Assembly (NCBI RefSeq): GCF_000002875.2
Contig: NC_009391.2
Coordinates: 528,382-592,381 of the forward strand
DNA: 64,000 nt
Origin: Leishmania infantum JPCM5
Taxonomy: Eukaryota; Euglenozoa; Kinetoplastea; Trypanosomatida; Trypanosomatidae
Direction: 5' to 3'
Part shown: one piece after another, positions 29,788-37,861 of the stretch
Numbering within the stretch: the stretch's first letter is position 1
How the letters are laid out: every line of letters starts with the position of its first letter
Notes under the pieces: model-generated
What the model was told of the DNA's origin: nothing
What the model saw: the letters and a program-made list of their open reading frames with translations, nothing else
Databases searched by the model: none
Program-made: the position numbers and the translations under genes

Positions 29788-30702
29788 ATGGGTGCGCCCA
29801 ACGACGCGGTTTCGTCCTCCGAGGCTTCCTTTCACAGCTCCTCCTCGGGCTCCAGCGCAGCGCCTCTTTCCGAGGATGACGACATGCAAGATGAGCTAGC
29901 GCGCTGCGCAGCCCTGAAAAGTCTCTCTGGCGCGCACACAGTCGAAACGGTCGAGGTCACCAAGCTGCGATTGCAGCGGGAGCAGCGACTGCGACGGGTA
30001 CTGTCCCAGCGTCACCTTGGTCAGCCCGAGCCCGTTCCGCAGAACGCCTTCTGCTGCACCCGCGCTACGCTGTCCGAGGAGGACACGGTTTGGCTGTACA
30101 CGCTGACCAACAGGGCATGCTTTGAGCGACTGATGCGTGACGTGCACTCCACTGCGATGCCGGCGCTGGCTGGCCAGCTTGACACGGTTCTCTCGCACGC
30201 GAACCCACTCTTTTACTTCAGCTATCGAATGCCCGTGAAGGTCGTCGATAGTGCCGGCGACGCTGCCGCCACTTCTCTGCGGGAGGCACCGGCAATGCGG
30301 CGCTGGCTGGAGGACACACCGCCGGTCCTGCGCAAGCGACCCGCGCCGGAGAAGGAAGATGCGGGGCAACAGCAGCGCGACACCGATGGAAAGTCGGCCA
30401 CGGGAGCCTTGCAGAAGCATCCCAAGACGTCCACCAGCCGCTTCTCCGCATCTTCAGGGCTCGTGGCCCAGTCGATGAAGACGTGGGAGGCGCATCTGAC
30501 CGCGACGCTCACCGGGGAGGGTGAGACGATTGAGAACTTCCGGCACAGCCGCACGAAGTCGAGCTATACGGACAAGAAGCGATTTCAAGAGAAGGCGGCG
30601 TGGCAGGAGCACGTGCGCGAGGTGCGCATTCAAGCGCAACAGCGAGACCGCGAGATCAAACGTGCGCTGCGCCGCGGGGAAGTGGATGAGCCGCGAGGAT
30701 GA
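29788..30702 (+). CDS. Uncharacterised protein, possibly BCNT-like C-terminus
   Basis: From the ATG at 29788 there are 304 residues; an upstream TTG extension is rejected. The N-terminus is Ser-rich and acidic (SSSEASFHSSSSGSS, then EDDDMQDE). A charged helical middle precedes a basic C-terminal third. Residues ~230-295 (MKTWEAHLTATL, TIENFRHSRTKSSYTDKKRF, EKAAWQEHVREVRIQAQQRD) loosely follow the BCNT/CFDP1/SWC5 pattern: S-K-x-W, a turn with an aromatic, then a K/R-F helix. That would suggest a nuclear, chromatin-remodelling accessory role. The resemblance is weak. I would treat the gene as real and its function as unknown. Confidence 0.75.
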   Translation: MGAPNDAVSSSEASFHSSSSGSSAAPLSEDDDMQDELARCAALKSLSGAHTVETVEVTKLRLQREQRLRRVLSQRHLGQPEPVPQNAFCCTRATLSEEDTVWLYTLTNRACFERLMRDVHSTAMPALAGQLDTVLSHANPLFYFSYRMPVKVVDSAGDAAATSLREAPAMRRWLEDTPPVLRKRPAPEKEDAGQQQRDTDGKSATGALQKHPKTSTSRFSASSGLVAQSMKTWEAHLTATLTGEGETIENFRHSRTKSSYTDKKRFQEKAAWQEHVREVRIQAQQRDREIKRALRRGEVDEPRG

Positions 30703-31372
30703 CATACGCATCTCTGTCTCTGTCCCTCTCGATCTGCTCACACACGCTCCGGCGCACACGCGCGCATCACTACCCTTTCTCGTGTGTTGTCGCGGCGGCC
30801 AAGCAGAGGGCTGTCTCTGTCGCCTTGAGCTGTGTGGCTGTGAGTGGTAGAGGTGGAGGTAGTTCGTGTACGTGTATGCACGTGGTGGTTGCCCTCCCTC
30901 TACTTCACAATCCACCTCCACATTCTCCGCATGTTCCTCTTTCAGTTGTTTTGCTTCTCTGCTGAACGAGCGGATCGTCGAACTTGCGCAACGGAAAAAG
31001 GCTGATTGATGCGGTGCAGCGCACGGTGCCGCTCCGCGTACGCACAACATGGCCGCTGCTAACAGGCCTTTCCTTCTTTTCCTTCTATTGACATCGGTGT
31101 ATGCGGCAGCTCTGCTGCCTCCAGCGGTGGCGACATTCACTCTCCCCTATCCTTTCTCCGTCCTCGCTCAAACTTCTCTGGCCCAGCTGATACTGCTCCC
31201 TCTCACCGTACTCCGCTGTCTCTCGATCGTTTCAACCAACGGTGCAGCATCCGCTGCTCATTTCGCTTCCGGCTTCTTCTGCAACCTTCACTACTTTGAC
31301 AGCTGCAGAGTCCACCCCACCCCGGCCCGCCTTTCGCTCTTCAACCCCCCCCCCTTCAGCTTCGCAGCCATC
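30703..31372. other. Intergenic region with strong splice-acceptor context
   Basis: No separate gene is seen. An in-frame ATG at 31049 precedes 31373, but its translation is hydrophobic low complexity from C/T-rich DNA. The C/T tract at about 31327-31357 (ending CCCCCCCCCCTTCAGCTTCG) followed by AG is a convincing trans-splice acceptor for the gene at 31373. Confidence 0.6.
31327..31362 (+). promoter_or_regulatory. Candidate polypyrimidine tract and trans-splice acceptor
   Basis: A near-pure C/T stretch ends in CTTCAGCTTCGCAG about ten bases before the ATG at 31373. This is the arrangement expected for spliced-leader addition in Leishmania. It argues that the ORF's upstream ATG at 31049 is not used. 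Confidence 0.5.
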
Positions 31373-31684
31373 ATGGGCCACTCGGCGAAGATCACCCGAG
31401 GCGGTAACAAAAAGCGTATCAATCAGGGCCGCCTCGAGGCGAAGCTCCGTGCACAAGGAGCCAAGCCGCACACCACCGCTGTAAAGGAGGCTGTCGAGGC
31501 AAGGCGCTTACTCAAGCAGAGGGCGCAGGCCATCGCGGGGGAGCTGAAGGCGAAGGCGCAGACGAGCGGCAGCGCATTTAGCCGGTCGCAGCAGCTTCGC
31601 CCGGAGGATTCGGGCCCTTCGATTGTGCGCATGGCGCCGAAGCCGATCGCTAAACCGAAGCCGCCCACGCAGTCGGAGAAGTAG
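31373..31684 (+). CDS. Small basic uncharacterised protein
   Basis: This 103-residue protein starts MGHSAKITRGGNKKRINQGR and is strongly basic, with one long predicted helix (residues ~20-65, rich in Ala, Lys, Glu and Arg). The tail is Pro/Lys-rich (IAKPKPPTQSEK). The composition suggests RNA or nucleic-acid binding, perhaps nucleolar, but no named domain is recognised. The start is chosen because it directly follows a pyrimidine tract and AG. It sits between the possible BCNT-like gene and ATP synthase subunit c. Confidence 0.75.
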   Translation: MGHSAKITRGGNKKRINQGRLEAKLRAQGAKPHTTAVKEAVEARRLLKQRAQAIAGELKAKAQTSGSAFSRSQQLRPEDSGPSIVRMAPKPIAKPKPPTQSEK

Positions 31685-32223
31685 TGGGTAGCACGACGTG
31701 TGCAGCTGCGTCGAGGAAGGCGCGCGGCATGCGTGTGCATGAGCTGGATAAATCGAGTAAAGACCAGACGGAGACGAACCCGCGTGCGTTGTTCTTATGC
31801 GTGTCTGTCTGTGGACACGCCAGAATGCCGTCCGCTCACGCTAGCGCGGCACAGAAGAAGAACGAGCTCGAGGCGCAGCCACTCTTTTTGCCCGAAAAGG
31901 AACTCCTCCTCCGCCACCTCCCTTCTAGCGAGCGTATCGTTCCCTCTCTTGGACGCCAGTATTACGGCGTGGCTTCGCTCCTTTTCTTTATCTCTCTGCT
32001 GCTTGCGGTGAGCTGTCGGTTTCGTCCTGTGCTCTTCTCCATCTGTTCATTCACCTGACTCCTATTCGACTTTGATCTCCCACATACACTCGAGCACGCG
32101 CCTACTCACTACTGAGTCCATCTGCGCGTGCACACCCATCCGCCGATATCGTTACGCACTTTTCCTCGAGATCGGCTTCTGTTTTCGCTTTCATATAACT
32201 TTAAAATCTTTCCTTGAAGCAAG
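31685..32223. other. Intergenic region with one small candidate ORF
   Basis: Contains the candidate 77-codon ORF at 31825-32058 (separate entry). From 32060 the DNA is C/T-rich. CTGTTTTCGCTTTCATATAA and CTTTCCTTGAAGCAAG just before 32224 look like splice signals for the ATP synthase c gene. Confidence 0.5.
31825..32058 (+). CDS. Candidate small membrane protein (low confidence)
   Basis: This 77-codon ATG frame begins MPSAHASAAQKKNELEAQ and has a charged first half, then one hydrophobic segment (GVASLLFFISLLLAV) near residues 48-62. The ATG comes right after CCAG, as for a splice acceptor. It could equally be a chance open frame in a UTR: the 3' part is C/T-rich, which yields hydrophobic residues by composition alone. 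No homologue is recognised. Confidence 0.2.
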   Translation: MPSAHASAAQKKNELEAQPLFLPEKELLLRHLPSSERIVPSLGRQYYGVASLLFFISLLLAVSCRFRPVLFSICSFT

Positions 32224-32544
32224 ATGATGCGCCGTGTGATCGCCCAGCCCGTCGCCCGTCGCGCGGCGGCCGCCTCCAGTGCGCTCGTGGTTGCCCCTCG
32301 CCAGGCCTCCACTGTCGCCCTCTCCGTCCAGGGCCTGCACTACGTCGGCACCGGTCTCGCCGCCATCGCCCTCGGTGGTGTTGGCTTGGGTATCGGTGCC
32401 ATCTTTGGCTGCCTGCTGATAGGCTGCGCTCGCCAGCCCAACCTGACCAAGATGCTCTTCAACTACGCCATTCTCGGCTTCGCCCTGACGGAGGCCATTG
32501 GCCTGTTCGCGCTGATGCTCGCCTTCCTCATGCTCTTCTCGTAG
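32224..32544 (+). CDS. Mitochondrial ATP synthase F0 subunit c (subunit 9)
   Basis: This 106-residue precursor has an Arg/Ala-rich mitochondrial presequence (about residues 1-29, [19 protein letters not shown]). The mature proteolipid is a hairpin of two membrane helices joined by the polar loop ARQPN (Arg70-Gln71-Pro72). The Gly-rich first helix ([13 protein letters not shown]) and the proton-carrying Glu90 in [12 protein letters not shown] are standard for the c-ring of F1Fo ATP synthase. Subunit c is nuclear-encoded in trypanosomatids, usually by several genes that differ mainly in the presequence. Only one copy is in this window. Complete. Confidence 0.97.
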   Translation: MMRRVIAQPVARRAAAASSALVVAPRQASTVALSVQGLHYVGTGLAAIALGGVGLGIGAIFGCLLIGCARQPNLTKMLFNYAILGFALTEAIGLFALMLAFLMLFS

Positions 32545-33888
32545 GGTAATTGACGTCTGCGTGATAATTCCGTAGCAGCAACGAAGACGGACAGAAAAGG
32601 AACTCCTCGGGGGCGGCCGTGAGGCAGAATACCGTCGGGGTAGGGCGAGGGACGAGTAATGCCGCAAACGGTGGGCGACGAAGACATGAGAGGAGAAAGC
32701 GACTGCCGAGTGAATCGACCGTGTCGGCATCTTCTTCACGTTCGCTGCTCGCGCGTGCTTGCCGTGAGTCTGCCACTGCTCATCCCTCTCCCTCAGCAGT
32801 GGTCTTGCGTGCCACATTTCACCCCGCCCCGCCTCCCCCCCCGACCTCTCCGTGTGTCCACAAGATCCCCTTTACGTATAGCCCTCCCTCCCTCTCTCCT
32901 CTCTCTCCCTGTCTGTCTAGGGTGCCTTGTGCCGGGAGGGAGGCATGTCCGCGTGACGCTGTGCACGTGCGTGTGTGTGTCTCCGTAGCGGGTGCGTGCG
33001 TGGTGGCTGGCAGTGGCACTCTTCTTCGTTGTTTCTTTTTTTGTTTTGTTCCCTTGTGTTAGCCGTTTTCGTATTCCTTTCGTGTGCCTCTGTTTAACCT
33101 AGCGGATCTTCCCTCTCAGCGAAGTGGTGACGCGGAGGAAGGGGGAGACAGGGACGGTGCGACCGGAGGCCAGCCGGGAAGGAGTCCGGCACGCCGCCCT
33201 TGTGTGACGCCCGCCGCGGCGGCTGTGGGCACTGCTCGTCTCTCTTCCCATCTATCCTTCTCCCTGGCAACTGTATCTCTCCCTCTTGTTGTCTTGCCTT
33301 CTCTGTTGATGCGTGTGTTGAGGGTGCCTGTGGTGTCGCTGAGAGCGACACTACACAGAGCATCGTAAGCGGAGGGAAAATAAAAAAAAACGTGAAGAAC
33401 ACCGGATTGCGGCGGAGGCTTTCCCCACTAGCTGGCGCCGCGAGGAAGGAGCGCCGCAGCTCCCGTGTGGAGTATGGTGAGATGGCATGTTGCCGTGTGC
33501 GAATCCCTTTCCCACCCTCTCGCGTCTCTTGCTGATTGCCTCAGTGCACCCAGCTCCCCGCGGCTGCGCGAAAAAGGGGCTTTGTGGACGCACCAAGACG
33601 GAAGCCCACGTGTGCTCACCGTCGTTCCCATTTGTGCTCTGCATCTTAGGCGGCGAGCGCGCACTGTTTTTTGCCCTATAATGCTGATGACTGCGGCGGG
33701 AATGGCGCTGTGAGAGACGGCTCTACCTCACCCTCACCCCAATCATTCTACTCCACGTATGTGTGGCTCTCTTTCGGTCTCTGGTGATGATGACGCCCGG
33801 TTTCCTTTTGTTGTCTGCGTGCACGCTGCCCCCACGCTCCACCTCACATGTGTGCACGCCGTCACACCTACGAAGCCTCGGGTGGAGT
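32545..33888. other. Intergenic region
   Basis: No gene is supported in 1.3 kb. Pyrimidine-rich stretches occur at about 32875-32920 and 33225-33300, with an A run at about 33380-33390. A C/T-rich segment at about 33800-33845 precedes the next gene. Confidence 0.5.
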
Positions 33889-34977
33889 ATGTCACTCAAG
33901 CATGTGGCGTCTTTTGGCGCTGTTGGTGTCTTATCGGTAGTCGGCGTACTTGGAGGAACGCGATGGCGCCGCGTCGAGCTGCGCCGCGCGGAGCTAAACG
34001 AGGAGTACACGAAGCTCATGACTGAAATGCGTACCTTCAACGAGGAGCGTCTCACCCGCGATGGGCGCCTGGCCGCCAAGGAGGTGGAGGCGAAGGCGAC
34101 GGCGGAGACGGTGGACATATTATGGAGCGATCGGCTGGCGCGTTATGCGGAGGTGAACAAGGACCTGCATGCCTACCTGGCCGCCTTGCCTGAGGCGATT
34201 GGAGCACTGAAGGGTCTGTCGAACCACTATCGCTACATGTCGGAGGAGATGACCAAGTTCATGGGGTTCGACATCGCGTGCTCCAAGATGCACAACCTGG
34301 CACTGATGCTGGAGCACGGCAAGGCGGTAGGCATTGAGCGAGTGGCGGCGGCGGTGCAGGAGATGTTTGCCGCGGAGCCGCTTGTGCAGACGGTGTGCAC
34401 GAGCATCTTGGCAGCCCCGGCTCCGCCGCATCCCAGTTCGATCGCTGCGGCCAGCGCCACCTTCACGTTCTGCATGGAAGAGCTCGACCGCGCCGTGGGG
34501 AAGGTTGCTATGCGGTATGCGGCAGCACTGGAAGAGCTCCCAAATGCCACGCCTGGCATCTTGTCAGACAGTGTCCGGAAGCTTGTCGGCATGACGCGAG
34601 CAGACACGCTCAGCAAGGGGCAGCGCCAGCTTGCGGAGCGCCGAAGGGACTTGGAACGGATGCTTCGCCGTGCCCAGCGCCAGCTGCACACCGAGGAGGA
34701 CATTCGGGCAGCGCTGGATTACACGAGGGAGCTGGATCAGCATCTTCAGGCGGCGGCACCGAAAAGAACCGACTTGTTGCTTTCATTGCCTTCCAGGAAG
34801 GATAACTTTCTGGCCGCCGTGCGGTCGGACAGTGAGGTGAAAAAGGCCATCCAGCAGATCAACCTGTGGCGTGACTCGGCAACCACTTTCCTGGTGCACC
34901 GCCAGGCCGAGGACGCGCTGCAGAGCTACTACTTACTCCTGGCCGAGACGCTTACAGCAGTGAATGAGTTGAAGTAG
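33889..34977 (+). CDS. Membrane-anchored coiled-coil protein, possibly mitofilin/Mic60-like
   Basis: From the ATG at 33889 there are 362 residues. An alternative in-frame ATG at 33787 would add 34 residues, but it lies before or within a pyrimidine-rich stretch. The N-terminus has one hydrophobic span (FGAVGVLSVVGVLGG), then a basic stretch and a coiled coil (RVELRRAELNEEYTKLMTEM onward). The rest is alpha-helical. The last 60 residues (AIQQINLWRDSATTFLVHRQ, then EDALQSYYLLLAETL) resemble the closing helices of the mitofilin domain: R-x2-A-x3-L, a short gap, then an amphipathic helix. A short N-terminal anchor, coiled coil and C-terminal helical domain is the Mic60 layout in mitochondrial cristae junctions. 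This identity is an inference and needs profile searching. Confidence 0.7.
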   Translation: MSLKHVASFGAVGVLSVVGVLGGTRWRRVELRRAELNEEYTKLMTEMRTFNEERLTRDGRLAAKEVEAKATAETVDILWSDRLARYAEVNKDLHAYLAALPEAIGALKGLSNHYRYMSEEMTKFMGFDIACSKMHNLALMLEHGKAVGIERVAAAVQEMFAAEPLVQTVCTSILAAPAPPHPSSIAAASATFTFCMEELDRAVGKVAMRYAAALEELPNATPGILSDSVRKLVGMTRADTLSKGQRQLAERRRDLERMLRRAQRQLHTEEDIRAALDYTRELDQHLQAAAPKRTDLLLSLPSRKDNFLAAVRSDSEVKKAIQQINLWRDSATTFLVHRQAEDALQSYYLLLAETLTAVNELK

Positions 34978-36823
34978 TGAAAGGGCGGGCAGCCTAACAA
35001 AGGCGATGGACCACACGCAGGAGAAAGGACGGCGCATCACCTAAGCCACACAGCAGCGAGCGCATGCTGAGGGAGGGAGAGACCGATACGCACATAGGCC
35101 ACCCTCGCTGACCACACTGCGACTGTGGCTCTTGCGCTGCGCACGAGTGTGACGCCCAAGAACGGAGCGATGATGGTGAGAGTTGGTCGAATGCATCGAT
35201 TTTTTTTGGGGGAGGGGGGCAGCGGGCGCACAGAAACCACAAAGCGGAGCGGTGGATAGAAGCAGCAGCCGTCGACCGCGTCGAGCTTTTTGGCTCGCAT
35301 CGGCTGCTGCCCTGCGCACGCTTCTCTCGGGGCTACCAACTTCCTCTCGCCTCCTCTCCTACCAAGTCTGAGTTGCCTGAACGGTTTGCCCGCTACTTTT
35401 GCCCGGGTCGCGCCGGCTTTCCTTCTCGACTTATCCTTTTTTTGTGTTCGATCGTACTACGTGCCGGATGATAAAAAGAGGGGGAGAGGGGATGCGCACC
35501 TCTGGGTATGACATCGCAGGGTCCAGCCCCCCATCGCCCTGTGTGGAGACGCCAAGCAGTCGCCCCCCTCCCCCTATTCCTGCCCATGCCGAGCCACTTG
35601 TGGGTGGTAGCAGGGCCAAGCACCGACGACGCCGGGGAGGCCAGGGCGATGCACCGCTACTTCTGCCCAGCGGTTAGACCCTGGACGGCGTGGCGTCGGA
35701 GCGACCTGCGACAGTGAACACGCCCGTGCCATCCATGCGATAGGCCGCGTGCCAGCGCGACTCGGACGCATGTCACCCTCGGCCTTCGCACCGCCTACTG
35801 GTGCGGGGAGAGCCCGCGTGTCACACCCCGAGGGGGTTGGGGGGTGGGGAAGGCGCCAGGGGTGGCGACCCGCGAGGCGGGGGCTTGCGAGCAGGTAGCG
35901 TGTGAGGCCCAGGCCCTGCTCAGGTAACTGAGTCGGCGCGGTGCTGCAACTCGCGTGTGTGTGCGGCCGCTTCGCACGACGCGGATGGTGGGGGGCCCGT
36001 GACGGGCTCTTGTGGTGGAGCGGCGCTCCGCTCATGCTGTAGAGCAGCGCGTGGATGCGGTAAGGAGGAGAACACCGACTCGATGCTGATTGTCATTTGC
36101 ATAGTCGCGTACAGGGATGCGCAGTCAAGGAATAAGAAGTAGAGGACGGCGGGCGCCCAGCGTTCATCGCGGAAGAGGTGCACGCGGGGAAATCGAAGAG
36201 ATGCGCACGTGCGCTTATAGCAGAAACCTGACAAAGGTGCACGAGCCGCAGTGACATAGCGCATCACCTTGCTTCCGCATCCGTCACCGTGTCGGTGGGT
36301 GCTGGGAGAGGCGGGTCGGGTAGCCTGTAAACGGCTCGTACATCCGCCTCTCTTTAACCCCTGCGTTCGGTTGTGACTACTCGTGCATGTTTCCTGTCGG
36401 CTTGCCGTTTGCTTTTGCCTGCTCCGTGTGCTTTCCCGCTGTCTCAGTTGCCTCCCGCGGTTCTCTTCCCACTGTTTCTAATCCCCCCCCCCCACCCTCC
36501 CCAACGGTGGTGGTGGTGGACGCACAGCTTGCTCTCTTCTCCGCCTTCACACCGGCACGCAAACGTACGTGGAAGAGGAACGCGCTTACCCACCCGCATC
36601 TCTCTCTTCTACTTCTTTCCTTCGTATCTCTCACGTGCGTAGGCAGTCGCGCGCGCTCTCTGTGCCGCACCGACATTCATCTAGACAAGCGCACCTTTTC
36701 CACTCACCCGTACGTGTCTAGCTTATACACGGCGCCCAAGTACGGCACCAAGGAACATCGGCCCACATCGACTGTGTCTTGTCGTTCGGTCGCCGATCGC
36801 GGCAGCAGCAGGCACCAACGCAG
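34978..36823. other. Intergenic region containing SIDER2 copy 3
   Basis: SIDER2 copy 3 occupies 35468-36063. A T run (35200-35207) and G run are seen. A C run lies at about 36484-36494. Pyrimidine stretches at about 36595-36635 are likely splice signals for RPN10. No other gene is supported. Confidence 0.6.
35468..36063 (+). repeat. SIDER2-type retroposon, copy 3 (long 5' form)
   Basis: It begins ATGATAAAAAGAGGGGGAGA, carries a ~177-base 5' module including CCTATTCCTGCCCATGCCGA and AAGCACCGACGACGCCGGGG, and then enters the common body at GCCAGGGCGATGCACCGCTA. It ends near AGAGCAGCGCGTGGATGCGG. It matches copy 5 almost base for base. It lies in the presumed 3'UTR of the Mic60-like gene, in sense orientation. 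Confidence 0.9.
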
Positions 36824-37861
36824 ATGGTTGAGGCGTGCTTCCTGTGCTTGGACTCCACGGAGTACATGCGCAATGGGGATCAGTACCCCACTCGCATGAT
36901 GGCGGAGCAGGACGCGGCCTGCCTGCTGGCGAACGCGAAGCTGCAAGCGAACGCTGAAAACACGCTTGGCTTCCTCACGACAGGCGGAAATGCGTGTACG
37001 GTGTACGAAACCCTCACAAACAATGTGGACGCTATCATGACCTCGATCGGCAGCATCCCCGTCAACGGAAAGCGCTGCAACTTCAGCTCTGGTCTGCAAA
37101 TCGCGTCGTTGGCTCTCAGTCACCGCACCAACTCCCGCGCTGAAAAGCGCATTGTCGCCTTCGTTGGAAGCCCGATCGGGGAGACGGCAGCGGAGCTGGA
37201 GGCGCTGGCGAAAAAGCTGCGCAAAGACGACGTGGCGGTCGACGTGGTGGCGTTCGGCGTGGAGTCGAACGTGGAGCTGCTGCAGGCCTTTGTGAAGAAG
37301 GTATCCAAAAAGGAGAACTCGCGTTTCCTGGCGGTGGCCGCGCGCGAGAACCTGACAGACAAACTGATGAGCAACGCCATTCTCCTTGGCGAGGACCTTC
37401 CCGAGGGGGCCGAGGGCGGTGGCGCCAACATGAGCGGCTTTGGCGTGGACCCCAACATGGATCCGGAGCTAGCCATGGCTCTCCGCCTCTCCATGGAGGA
37501 CGAGATGCAGCGCCAGGCGGCTGCGGCCGCTGCTGCGGCCTCATCTGCAGCCCCCGAAAGCGCACCGGCTTCTGGCAGCGCTGCCACTCCTGCTGCTCCG
37601 GCAGCCCCAGCAGCGGCGCCGGTGGTGGACGAGGATGAGCTGAGCTACGAGAACATGTCGGAGGAGGAGATGATGCGCCGGGCCATCGCGCTCTCACTGC
37701 AGGATTCCGCGCAGGGCGCTTCAGACACGACGTCCCCGCCATCGGCGCCGCAGCCTGCCACTACCTCGGAAACGTGCAGGAATGAGGAGGAGAACGAGGA
37801 CGACTTTGCGAAAGGCGTCGAGGACGCCTTGGAGAAGGAGGATGAGGAGAACAGCTCGTGA
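36824..37861 (+). CDS. RPN10: 26S proteasome regulatory subunit RPN10 (ubiquitin receptor)
   Basis: The 345-residue protein begins MVEACFLCLDSTEYMRNGD, matching the VWA domain of RPN10/S5a (residues ~2-190). That domain docks on the proteasome lid-base interface. Two ubiquitin-interacting motifs follow: DPELAMALRLSMEDEM at about 212-230 and EEMMRRAIALSLQD at about 280-297. An Ala/Pro-rich linker separates them, and the C-terminus is acidic (ENEDDFAKGVEDALEKEDEE). Both UIMs keep the central Ala-x3-Ser needed for ubiquitin binding. The start at 36824 matches the family; a TTG 45 bases upstream is not used. Complete. A SIDER2 copy follows in the 3' flank. Confidence 0.96.
   Translation: MVEACFLCLDSTEYMRNGDQYPTRMMAEQDAACLLANAKLQANAENTLGFLTTGGNACTVYETLTNNVDAIMTSIGSIPVNGKRCNFSSGLQIASLALSHRTNSRAEKRIVAFVGSPIGETAAELEALAKKLRKDDVAVDVVAFGVESNVELLQAFVKKVSKKENSRFLAVAARENLTDKLMSNAILLGEDLPEGAEGGGANMSGFGVDPNMDPELAMALRLSMEDEMQRQAAAAAAAASSAAPESAPASGSAATPAAPAAPAAAPVVDEDELSYENMSEEEMMRRAIALSLQDSAQGASDTTSPPSAPQPATTSETCRNEEENEDDFAKGVEDALEKEDEENSS

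Noticed and set aside
31049..31372. N-terminal extension of the small basic protein
   Set aside because: The added residues come from C/T-rich DNA (Leu/Ser/Phe/Pro-rich) and include the pyrimidine tract and AG expected for trans-splicing right before 31373.
33763..33888. Longer N-terminus for the Mic60-like protein starting at GTG 33763 or ATG 33787
   Set aside because: GTG starts are not expected here, and the extra residues derive from a pyrimidine-rich leader. The ATG at 33889 places the membrane anchor near the N-terminus. ATG 33787 remains possible.
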